From Macrotrachela quadricornifera (lineage: Eukaryota > Rotifera > Eurotatoria > Philodinida > Philodinidae): DNA of 64,000 bases. The stretch is from the NCBI GenBank assembly GCA_022393335.1, contig JAJEKB010021536.1, positions 1 to 64,000 of the forward strand. Reading direction: 5' to 3'. Under the pieces are notes generated by a model. The model was not told the DNA's origin and did not search any database. It worked only from the letters and a program-made list of their open reading frames with translations. This document shows, piece by piece, positions 1-9,249 of the stretch (positions within the stretch are counted from its first letter, which is position 1; each line of letters begins with the position of its first letter). The translations under genes were made by a program, and so were the position numbers.

Positions 1-196
1 TTATTTACGGTTATTATCGATAAATCAAACGATTATTTTTTGCATTAATTACAGTCATATTTTGTTTTTCTCTTCTATTACTTAATTTTTATTTGATTTT
101 TAATAACTTCCATTTGATTATGTCAAGTAAGTTATTCAAAGAATATTTTAACAATAAAATAAAATTAATCATTTTCAATTATATTTTCTTTTTTTA

Positions 197-640
197 GGTA
201 ATATAAATCTAAAAAGTGTAAAAATTCTCATTTTGGAATTACCACACCTTCCAACCAATAAATTAAATCATTTAGTTGTACATTGTCCAACTATTGATGA
301 TTTATTATATCATCTAAGGAAAAATAAAGAATCTATTCTTATAATAGCTTGCACTTCTGATAAACTCAATGAATTATCTTCTGTATTAACTGATATATCT
401 TTAGATACATTGTATGTTCTTAATGTTGGAGAAAACTTCAACATGATTATGGAATCTTGGTGGAATAAAACGAAAGTAGTTTATAGTGAAAGACAATTAA
501 TGCGTCATTTATGTACAAAAAGTGCATCATGTTATTATAATGAAGGTGTGGAACATCAAAAAAATGGAGATATAGGTGTGTGTAATGCATGTATGCGTGC
601 TGCACTTAATGCATTATACTATTCTGCTGAATTTATATAA
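197..640 (+). CDS. 3' terminal exon of an unrecognised gene (partial)
   Basis: A polypyrimidine stretch ending in TTTTTAG at 196 is followed by an open frame that starts GNINLKSVKILILELPH and runs to a TAA at 638-640. The exon encodes about 147 residues. The rest of the gene lies upstream of the window or in short exons I could not place. The piece is Cys- and Asn-rich near its end (CYYNEGVEHQKNGDIGVCNA). That tail loosely recalls the start of a TPR helix, but no repeat is established. No family is recognised. Bases 1-196 read as intron: AT-rich, no frame. Confidence 0.5.
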   Translation, partial: GNINLKSVKILILELPHLPTNKLNHLVVHCPTIDDLLYHLRKNKESILIIACTSDKLNELSSVLTDISLDTLYVLNVGENFNMIMESWWNKTKVVYSERQLMRHLCTKSASCYYNEGVEHQKNGDIGVCNACMRAALNALYYSAEFI

Positions 641-1905
641 CTTATATCACCAAAATATGGTACATTCATTTTTAATAAAAATATTCAAGATTACAAAAAA
701 AGTATCACATATTTAGAAAATTAGAAATGTGACAGATAAAAACAAAAAAATTGATCTTTTAAAACTGATCATTTTGTAAATACTGTAGCTTCTTAATGAA
801 TATTAGACTAAAAGTAGCCTAGGATTGTTTTCACTTTTAGTCTAGAATCAATCAATGAATTATTACATCTGTAAACTCAGCTGATCGGTTTCTGGATATA
901 TGATAATCATCTTTGTTCTATTGAAATTACTTCAACCTAATAGATAATATCGAACATAACTTACGCGCAAGCAAGTCATTGCAGCCTTAATCAAAATACA
1001 AAACTATGTTTAATATTAAATTCTATATAAATGCTTGTCTCGAATCATATCAAATATTTACTTCTAGAAAATCAGTCCTAACTTAGTAAAAAGAAATTTT
1101 TTATTCTAGCTAAGTGAGTTTATAAACATCTACAGAACATATTTTATTACTATAACAGATGCCCATCGTGTCGCTACCATGGTAGCGATAGCGATAAATT
1201 CTTTTCAGGACATTAAACAACTAGATGAATTTGATATAAATTTCAGTGCTTACAAATAGAACAATGTAAGACTGAATGAATTCGATATATTCCTAGCAGT
1301 ATTGATTGTATACTACAGGCATAACAGTCAAATTCAAAACAGTGTTTTGATGATCATCGTGGCAGCGGTATACTTTCAGATCCGATGAATATCTCTGTGA
1401 TATAACATATATTATTGAGATCATAGTTCATTTAGTCGAATAATATAGGTAAATCTTATTTGACAAAGTACAATAGTCTATTTACTTGGATACACTACGT
1501 TTTGTCGACAAAAATTTGTAGTCGAAAAAAATTCACTTTGTTGACAATACAGTGTCAGGAAATTTTTCAAGATTTAACAGCGTTGCTGTATGACTCATCG
1601 TTATATTCTCTTCCTTTCCGATCATCTATTATATCGTATAGATGACATATGCAGTACACGTATGACTCTTCTCCTTCTTTCCTCTCCTTCATCTATGGTA
1701 TTTTCCAATAGATCTATTTTTACCTTATTTTGGAATATACCCTTTGAATTCATGATTATCCCGGATATCTTATCGGATTTTTCCAATTCGTTCACCTGTA
1801 TATAGTGAATATTTTTCGAAATAAAATCAGACGCTGATTTCCTATCAGTAAAAACAAGTCTCCTGTTCATAAACTGTTATCCGTTAGATAAATTGCAATT
1901 TGATC
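641..1905. other. Intergenic region with two short palindromes
   Basis: No convincing coding exon is seen. It holds a 12-bp perfect hairpin (804-815 with 833-844, 17-nt loop) and an 18-bp perfect palindrome at 1171-1188. Short open frames around 1460-1870 on both strands have no recognisable composition or motif. Confidence 0.4.
804..844. repeat. 12-bp perfect inverted repeat
   Basis: TAGACTAAAAGT at 804-815 is the exact reverse complement of ACTTTTAGTCTA at 833-844, with a 17-nt loop. It lies about 160 bases past the stop codon at 640, so it could form a 3'-end hairpin in the transcript. It has no U-tract and is equally compatible with a short foldback relic. Confidence 0.7.
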
Positions 1906-2180
1906 ATGACTTCAAGTGAATACAATGGGAGCGATTCAAGCAGCTTTGTCGAAGTGATTAAATCTACAAAAGGCAAGTTTAAGATAAATATTGACGGGTA
2001 TTTGTATATTAAAGACAAAAATCGTAATGATTTATCTTATTGAGTTTGCTAATACAAAGGACAAAAAGAAAGAAAATGTATCGCAAGAGTTGTTACAATT
2101 TGCATCGTCACCCAGCATAAAATTCACAAATTTGATAACATTTATAAAGTTAAAGAAAAAAAACAAGAATTATTCCAATT
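1906..2180 (+). pseudogene. FLYWCH-type zinc-finger relic
   Basis: From the ATG at 1906 the frame encodes 45 residues and ends at a TGA at 2041. Reading through that stop, the conceptual product keeps the FLYWCH pattern: GYLYIKDKNRNDLSY, then the stop where the family has Trp (TGG to TGA explains it), then Cys, a second stop, a KGQKERKCIAR segment with the second Cys, and a His-containing tail. FLYWCH fingers are typical N-terminal DNA-binding modules of Mutator-like transposases and of domesticated proteins derived from them. No transposase core is visible downstream, so this is probably a decayed fragment. The family call rests on motif order only. Confidence 0.5.
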
Positions 2181-2280
2181 TATAAACATAAATACAATTT
2201 GTTAATTAACAAAATATTATGTATTTCATCAACGCAACAATATGTTTTTAATTAAGTTCCATCTTTCCATTACCTCTGGA

Positions 2281-2515
2281 TTAACTCAGCTGTGCATTGA
2301 TTGTAAGAATTTCATAGATACGTTGTTTGACATCATCGTTGATTTGATCACTGGCAAGATTAAGTGTGGTGAATGTCTGATAAAAATAGTGAAATGAATC
2401 GTTAAGTATGAAATAAATTGATGAGAATTATGTTACTTTATTTTGTTGTAGAACTTTTGCAAGATGTTGCATTTCTTCCATATCGATTGGATTAAAACGT
2501 AGAGGTCAAGTGTCG
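2281..2515 (-). pseudogene. Leucine-rich-repeat (RNase-inhibitor type) gene fragment
   Basis: On the minus strand two exon-like pieces are separated by an intron of about 70 nt with a GTAACA donor. The first contains a decayed repeat ending RFNPIDMEEMQHLAKVLQQNK, shortened by one in-frame stop in its conserved LxxLxL part. The second reads TFTTLNLASDQINDDVKQR and ends at a TAA at 2281-2283. LxxLxLxxNxI followed by an amphipathic helix is the ribonuclease-inhibitor or NLR-type LRR. Only about two repeats remain and no upstream domain is visible, so this is a broken remnant. Confidence 0.45.
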
Positions 2516-2959
2516 TCAGTATCCGTGGGAATGATCAAGAAGTATATATTTGAGCTAATAAACATCATTTTTTTTATAGAAAACTCGACTTCAATATAGA
2601 AGAAACAAACAAATTTTAATATCCTCATAAAAACTGTAAAACTCTTTACGATATCTTAAATTTACCATTTCTTCTGTAATAATTAATATAGTTAATATAA
2701 TTTTTTTAGCTAATCTTCTATAATTATATGTGAGAATATTCTACTCAAAAATCTAAAATAATGAAAATAATTCAATATCAGAAATCTGACTCAAAACGAA
2801 ATAAAAATTGATACAAAATGAAGGTATAATTTTTTTAAAATTAATTTAGCTTATATATTTAAACTTTATTAATTTATATGAAACTACAACACTTTAAAAA
2901 GTAAATGCTTGATTAAAAAATAAATAAAAGTTAATCTTTTGTTTGTATCATCTGTTAAG
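2516..2959. other. AT-rich intergenic spacer
   Basis: No open frame, RNA gene or clear repeat is visible. The sequence is dominated by A/T runs between the LRR fragment and the 3' end of the calcium-loop gene. Confidence 0.5.
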
Positions 2960-3409
2960 TTAATGTCTTTGTGGAGGATAATAAGGTGCACCACCACCAA
3001 TTCGTCCATCATGATTTATATCAATATGCGTTGCTCTTTCAATTTTACCAATAAGACCTACAAAAAAAGATACAAAATATAATTGTATCAAAATGTTTTG
3101 ATGAAATTTTTAAAAATTCTTTTGTTTTACAAAAATAATTCATCACTTTTTTTTCCGTTTTATGATTCATTTTGGAAAATTCTCGATATTACCTCCATCA
3201 GCTGGTGGTCTATATCCACCAATAATTCCATCACGATTCAAATCAATATGTGTAGCTTGTTCAACTTGTGCTGATGCACCAGGACCACCAATTCGTCCAT
3301 CTTTATTTAAATCAAGTCCTAATTTCTCTTCAACTTTATTTCTAATAAAATCTATTAAAATTAAAAAATAAGTTTTTTTGTTTTTATTTAATCCAATACA
3401 CTTACTCAT
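2960..3409 (-). CDS. Small protein with three DxNxDGxIGG calcium-binding-type loops
   Basis: Three exons can be joined in frame. Exon 1 is only ATGA (3409-3406), before a GTAAGT donor. Exon 2 begins at 3351 after TTTTAATAG and ends at the GTAATA donor near 3194. Exon 3 begins at about 3059 after TTTTTTTGTAG and ends at TAA 2960-2962. The product is about 80 residues. It carries three near-identical loops: DLNKDGRIGG, DLNRDGIIGG and DINHDGRIGG. These match the Asp/Asn spacing of an EF-hand or dockerin-type calcium loop, but the flanking helices of a true EF-hand are minimal. The last two loops follow an ATHID motif, which indicates internal duplication. There is no signal peptide. The function is unknown; the calcium role is inferred from the loop pattern. 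Confidence 0.65.
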
Positions 3410-3585
3410 GTTTATTTTCTCGTAAATAAGTATTTTACCTTCGGTTAATACTTTTATAATTGCTGCGTTTTTTTTTTCTTTTCTTATATATATACGAAAA
3501 TCACGAGAAAAACAAACACTTATTACGTCTTAACTTGTATGTATGTGAATCATGTATTATTAAATAAAATAAGCTTAGTATTATA

Positions 3586-4508
3586 TCAATCAGTAATAAT
3601 ACATTTTTTTTTATTTAAATTTTTAAAAGAAGACATTCGTAATGGTATGGAATTAACTAATAAAGTATCTCTTATTGTTTTTTCTAAATTATTTATATTA
3701 TTATTATTTTGAATATTAAAAATTTTTTTTGGTTTATTAAAATTTAATATAAAATTTGTATTTTGTCGTTGTTTAATAAAATTAATATTTGGTTTTGAAA
3801 CATTACTAACAGGTGTACATGGTCGTTGTTCAGATAGAACTGTTGATAATTGTCTATCATAAATCATATCATCTTTAGGAAGTATATCAATCAATCGAAT
3901 TGGTGTTCTAAAAAATGATATAAATAATTAAATTTTGTCTTTTTTTTTATTAGTAGAAATAACCTTCGAATAGTTGATGGTTTATTCGAATGATATTGAT
4001 AAGCAGCTGATGATAAATGAAAATCGCGTATTGATTCGAGATCAATCTATACAAATATAATTATTAATAAATTGAAAATTGACAAACAAATATATGACAA
4101 TATAGATAACAGACTGTTTAATATGAATACCTTTTGTTCATTCTGACTCATATTATCTGCTACATGGGAAGCTAAAGAATAAATATTTTCCAATGTTAAA
4201 TTTTCATTAGTCGTTTTTGGACTAAGATTTTTGAAGAAAATTAAAAAAAAAAAGAAATAATGAAAAAAATATTCAATTTTAAACAAACCTTTTTTCTAAT
4301 TGAGAATTATTTAAATTAGAATTTAATATTTTATTAGATGTAATACGTATTATTTGTTCATTAGTTGTATTAAAAAATTCATTTAATTCATATTTTAATA
4401 CTAAAAAAAGAATTATATTTATTTTAATTTATTTTAATTATATTTACTTGGTAATATTCTTTTTTCATTTGTTTGTTTTAATTTAATTCGCTCTTTTTCT
4501 TTATCCAT
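3586..4508 (-). CDS. Unrecognised five-exon gene
   Basis: Five minus-strand exons join with consistent phases. Exon 1 runs from ATG 4508 (MDKEKERIKLKQTNEKRILP, donor GTAAAT). The next begins ILKYELNEFFNTTNEQ, the next SPKTTNENLTLENIYSLAS, the next IDLESIRDFHLSSAAYQYHS. The last exon enters at about 3908 with TPIRLIDILPKDD and stops at TGA 3586-3588. Introns are roughly 50-75 nt, each with a pyrimidine-rich acceptor. The protein is about 210 residues, hydrophilic, Asn/Lys-rich and partly low-complexity near the C-terminus. There is no membrane segment or catalytic motif. The charged N-terminal helix and ESIRDFHLSSAAYQ stretch could be part of a scaffold or complex subunit, but I cannot name a family. 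Confidence 0.6.
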
Positions 4509-5147
4509 AAAATTGACTATGAATTTTATATTATCAATAAATTGATAATTCTTCAGATTATAGTATTCATATTGAGTAGCAAATCATTTCTATAGTTTAA
4601 CATATTCATTTGTTATTTCCTTTCTATTCTACCATTTCTATCTTCTACGTCAAGATACATCCTCTATAAAAATAGATAGTTATTCTTATTTCTTTTCATT
4701 GGTTTATACAAAACCATTAAGAATAAAAAAAAAAACGTAATATCATTAATTAAATTAATTAATTATTTTATATTTGAAAAAGTATTTTAAAATAAAAATA
4801 ATATAGACTATTTTATCATCAAAAATATTTTGTATGAAGATAAATGTTAATATAACGATCTTTAGACTATGACTTCTAGTAATAAACATTTTTTTTGGTT
4901 GATACCCTTGACATTGATATCAAAGACTATTAGTAGTATTTAAAGGTGAAAACAAATGTATTCGAAAATGTGTATAATCATTTTTTTTTTTTTATTTCTC
5001 TTCCGAACTATACATATATGATCTATTTTATGACATACTTATAAAAATACCTGGAAGAAAAATGTTTTCATGCACTATATAAAATACTTGAGGCATTTTG
5101 TTATTTTTTTTGATTTTGAATAGATTATTTTTATTTAATATTCTAGA
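4509..5147. other. Divergent intergenic region
   Basis: This separates the start of the minus-strand five-exon gene from the start of the plus-strand kinase, so both promoters should lie here. The sequence is AT-rich with poly-T tracts. No specific element is recognised. Confidence 0.4.
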
Positions 5148-6161
5148 ATGAAATCATATCCAATAAATGAGAATGTAACTTTATCTTATTCAAATATTAA
5201 AAATGAAATTTATCCTTTAATTAATTTAATTCGTTCAGATTGGAATGAAATAAATACACGTTTAATAACATTTACTGAAGGTTTAACAAATATTATTTTA
5301 GGTCTTTTTGATAATCGAACACCTGATGATGATTCAAATGGTTTAATTATTAAAATTTATGGTGAAAAAACTGAATTATTTATTGATCGACAAGTCGAAA
5401 TAAATGCTATGAATATATTATCGACATATAATGTTTTTCCTCAACGTGTTCTTATTAAATTTAATAATGGTATTATATATGAATTTGCATCAGGAAAATC
5501 ATGTTCAAGAGAAGATGTAAGAAAAGAAAATATATCACAATTAATTGCAATTAAACTTGCACAATTTCATAATATACCTGTTAAACAAACAGAATCACCT
5601 TATATTATATTAATATTACGTAAATTTATTGAAATACTTAATAAAACTTCATTTGATTTAACATCTATTATATCAGATATAGATGCATTAGAAAAACATA
5701 TTCTTCCTCGTCTTATTCCAAATGCTGAATTTGGTAAAGATATTGTATTATGTCATAATGATTTATTAGTTAAAAATATCGTTTATAATGAAAAAGATCA
5801 ATCAGTAACATTTATTGATTTTGAATATACACATATAAATTATGCATTATATGATATTGCAAATCATTTTGTTGAATATGCTGGTGTTGATAATCCAGAT
5901 TTTAGTTTATATCCAAATCGAGATGAACAAAAACGATGGTTAGAAATTTATTTTCATACACGTGGAATAAATCAACAAATTATTAATGATGATTTATATC
6001 ATCTTGTTGATCAATTTTCTGCTCTTGCCTTTTTAATGTGGGGACTTTGGGGTTTAGTTCAAGCACAAATATCACAATTAGATTTTGATTATGTTGATTA
6101 TGCAAATATCAGACTTGATAATTATAAAAAATTACGACCACTTCTTTTTGATAAAAACTAA
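5148..6161 (+). CDS. Ethanolamine/choline kinase-like protein
   Basis: This intronless 337-residue frame phosphorylates ethanolamine or choline at the first step of the CDP-ethanolamine/choline (Kennedy) pathway, by family inference. FTEGLTNIILGLF near residue 45 corresponds to the nucleotide-binding loop region of the family. LCHNDLLVKNIVYN near residue 204 is the Brenner-type catalytic loop (His-Asn-Asp). FIDFEYTHINYALYDIANHF near residue 225 carries the metal-binding Asp and the choline-kinase signature. NHFVEYAGV following that signature resembles ethanolamine kinases more than choline kinases. There is no signal peptide, so a cytosolic enzyme is expected. The length matches the shorter ethanolamine kinases. 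Codon use is A/T-ending like its neighbours. An AAT microsatellite follows the stop. Substrate choice is not settled by sequence. Confidence 0.88.
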   Translation: MKSYPINENVTLSYSNIKNEIYPLINLIRSDWNEINTRLITFTEGLTNIILGLFDNRTPDDDSNGLIIKIYGEKTELFIDRQVEINAMNILSTYNVFPQRVLIKFNNGIIYEFASGKSCSREDVRKENISQLIAIKLAQFHNIPVKQTESPYIILILRKFIEILNKTSFDLTSIISDIDALEKHILPRLIPNAEFGKDIVLCHNDLLVKNIVYNEKDQSVTFIDFEYTHINYALYDIANHFVEYAGVDNPDFSLYPNRDEQKRWLEIYFHTRGINQQIINDDLYHLVDQFSALAFLMWGLWGLVQAQISQLDFDYVDYANIRLDNYKKLRPLLFDKN

Positions 6162-6163
6162 AA

Positions 6164-6182
6164 TAATAATAATAATAATAAT
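6164..6182. repeat. AAT trinucleotide microsatellite
   Basis: Six perfect or near-perfect AAT units lie immediately downstream of the kinase stop codon, in the presumed 3' UTR. Confidence 0.8.
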
Positions 6183-7224
6183 TTTATATTAAATTTGTTT
6201 TTTTCAAAATAAATTAAAATATTAAATAATTAAAAATTAGAGATCTTTTTAAAGTAAAGAAAAAAAGACATATAAATGATAAAATTAATCAAGGAAAATA
6301 TAAAATCATTGTCGTTATTGGTAAAAGTAAATCAATCACTTAAGATTCATGGTACATTGGCTACATCTATTCTGATTTTATTATTTATAATTTATACAGT
6401 GAAAAATTCTATTTTTTGTTTGTAGGTGATTATTTTCAAAAACAATACAACTTTTCGAAAGAAAAACTTCTCAATATCCTTGTCTTGATGTGTTAACTAT
6501 CATACATTAAGGACTCCCTTCTCAGAAACGATTTCCCATTTAGAAGAGTTCTTTTGAGCTGAAATTTTTATTTTTATTCAAAATTTCAACCCGATTGTCT
6601 CTTGCAAAACAAGGTAGTACAGTGGAGGTTTTTTACCATAACTCGATGAGCCTTTAACATATAGACCCACTAAATTTCCTTTATTTCTTTTTATTGTTGT
6701 TTCTCAAACATCTTCTATAGGCTAAATATCATCTAATTTCACAATACAAGTGTTTGATTGTATTCAATTTATAGAAAAATATATTTTATTATATTCAACG
6801 TCACTCATTTCGTTTATAATCTCGTTCATCTTACTTTAAAAGTTAAAAAAAATTGTACATTAATATTGTCGGTAGAGATTCTCATGTACAATATAAGTTA
6901 TATAGTAATATATAAACCTTTGTATTTATGTAGTACAGTGGCATAGTTAGGAGTATGGCTAATAGGTAATTGCTCATGATTCAATAGTTCCTAGCTAAGT
7001 CTCCGATATTGAATGATTAAATAAAAAGACAAACTTTTTTATTATAATTATCTGACTAGAAATTCATATTTTACACATTCTTCTTTAGTTTAATAAATCC
7101 AATTTGTAATTTCTCAGCTATTATTGAGTTTGATAGTAATTTATTAGCATGTTCATAACGAAAATCATCAAATAGAAGTTAATCATTGTGAAGATTAGAC
7201 AAAAGAACAAAATCTAACCTGATC
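6183..7224. other. Intergenic region, no gene seen
   Basis: The short frame at 6758-6946 has no recognisable features. No repeat with clear ends was found. Confidence 0.4.
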
Positions 7225-7976
7225 GATATAATCATTATATTTTTTGGAAAAAAATCTCTTATTAAATTAATTAATGCTTTACGAAAAAATATTCCATCAT
7301 TTAATGTATAAATATAAAATGACATATCATCAATTACTAATATTAAGAAAATTAATTTGAGTAAAAATTATAAAAAGTAAGTAATAATCAAGTTTGTTTT
7401 AATCGTTTTGAATATTTAATCGTATATAGAATTTGAGTATTTATTTCTATTGTTATTAGTTGAATTCAATTACGTGCACTTTTTCGTATATTCATTATTG
7501 TCGTAAATCCAAAAAAAAACATTAATAATGAAGGAAATAAAATATTAATACAAGTAAATTTTAAATCAATTAATAAACGACATCATATTGTTTTTCCATA
7601 ACATACTTCGTTAAGCGTTTTTTAATGTACTCATTTAACAATAATGATTATTAATAGATGATGAAAATCATCAATCATATGTAGCTAACATAATTAACCA
7701 TGAAGCAATTGTTCTTGATGAAAATAAAATAAATATACGAATTTTACAAAGCCATTCAATACTATCAATTGGATCAGCTGATTATCTAGCTAATAATCGA
7801 ACAGCAACACTAGATATTAAAGTAATTATATATACAATAGATGATGTACGAAAGAGAAAAGCACATGGATTTAAACGAAAATTTCGTTTTGGTAAAGTAA
7901 AATAATTAAGAATATTACCAATCGATAAATAACGATTTAAATAATTAATTAAATTCATATCTGATACAGATGACAT
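7225..7976 (-). pseudogene. Rhodopsin-like (class A) GPCR pseudogene
   Basis: On the minus strand an ATG at 7976 opens LINYLNRYLSIGNILNYF, FLFRTSSIVYIITLISS and then hits a stop after VAVRLLAR. The same frame continues with DSIEWLCKIRIFILFSSRT and IASWLIMLATYD. That is the TM3 end where an E/DRY-like motif is expected, and it is followed by two stops. About 120 bases on is a TM5-like segment, INILFPSLLMFFFGFTTI. Near 7340-7220 is a TM7-like FYIYTLNDGIFFRKAL. The order TM1/2, TM3, TM5, TM7 is kept, but stops, gaps and AT-rich filler make it non-functional. This matches the lineage-expanded receptor genes seen in bdelloids. Ligand class is unknown. Confidence 0.6.
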
Positions 7977-9249
7977 TCTATATAAAAATAAAAAAAAACA
8001 AGAAAGTAAGTATTATCAATATTTTTATTAGTAATAATATATCGAGGTGAATTACTTGGTTTCTTCGTTGAGTTTGACAATTACTGAAATTATAAAATAA
8101 AAATAGAAATAGATACAGAAACATTCTTCTGTATCTGACAAAAAGATATTAAATGAAAAGAAAATATTATTCTTATGCTTTTTCCTCATACAGTTGAAAT
8201 AAATTAAAGAAGTGCTCTTCACATTCTAATTAACAATTGATGAAGTATGCGAAGTAATATATTATTTTGAAAAGGAAAAGATGATGTCATCTGTGCAATT
8301 GATCTTATTATAACCTTCATGCTGTTGCTAAAGAAACAAAAGTTCAGATAAAAAAAATGCCGAAAGGGTCTTGTATGATCTTATAAGATTGTACGATCAA
8401 ATTTTTGTATTCATATTAAATTTCGCTCTATAATATACTAATCATTGAAAAACATATGACAGAAAATAAAAGTGAAGAATATTCCAGAAGTCAATAATTG
8501 AGAGAGGACTTCCCATAAGTGATCTCATCAAGATTAAATAGCCTCATAATAATTAAATCTTAAACGTTCATTATTTTATAGTTGAAAAATACGAGTAAGG
8601 GAGAAAAGTATTATTCATATCTAATTAATTTTATTAACAGTAATTATTTACTTCTTTATGAACACAAGCAAATAGAAAGAAAAAAACGATAATATACTTC
8701 ATTATTTTACCATCATATTTGAATATTCGTTACACTCTTTCTATTAATTTATAGACTCTTTCAACAGAGGATTATTACTAATAAGTATATTGCAGTATTT
8801 ATGAGTAAGCGAAAACATCTCTACATTTACTTCCGCTTGTGATCAGCATCAAATTGAAAATTACTCTTCATCACTATTCTTAGTTTTGTAAGAAGTAGTG
8901 TTCATCTTAATTAAATAAAGAGCTATTAGTAAATGATAGTTGTTGTTTATAACTACGTAATAGATTTCTAAAACTATAATACATGCTTAATAAAAAGATA
9001 AAAAAATCAAGATGTCTTAAGGAAAAGCTATATAAAAAGTGAATAGTTATTTCTACCTATCTGTAGCTACGATTTCATGCAACAGGATTAATCAAAATGG
9101 GTTGTGATTACTGAAAATCTTCGTCTACCACAAAAAAAAATGTTATAAGAAAAATAAAACTATTTTCTTTTATAAATTATTTTTATTGAATTATATCATT
9201 AATTGAACATTCTTCAAAATTCAAGCGTATTAGTAAAACCAATAGTCAA
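7977..9249. other. AT-rich intergenic region
   Basis: No coding exon, RNA gene or bounded repeat recognised. The 3' end of the large minus-strand surface-protein gene lies just to the right. Confidence 0.4.

Noticed and set aside
1622..1870. 82-codon minus-strand frame with an acidic/basic stretch
   Set aside because: Overlapped by two plus-strand frames, no splice sites or motif, and no neighbour to join.
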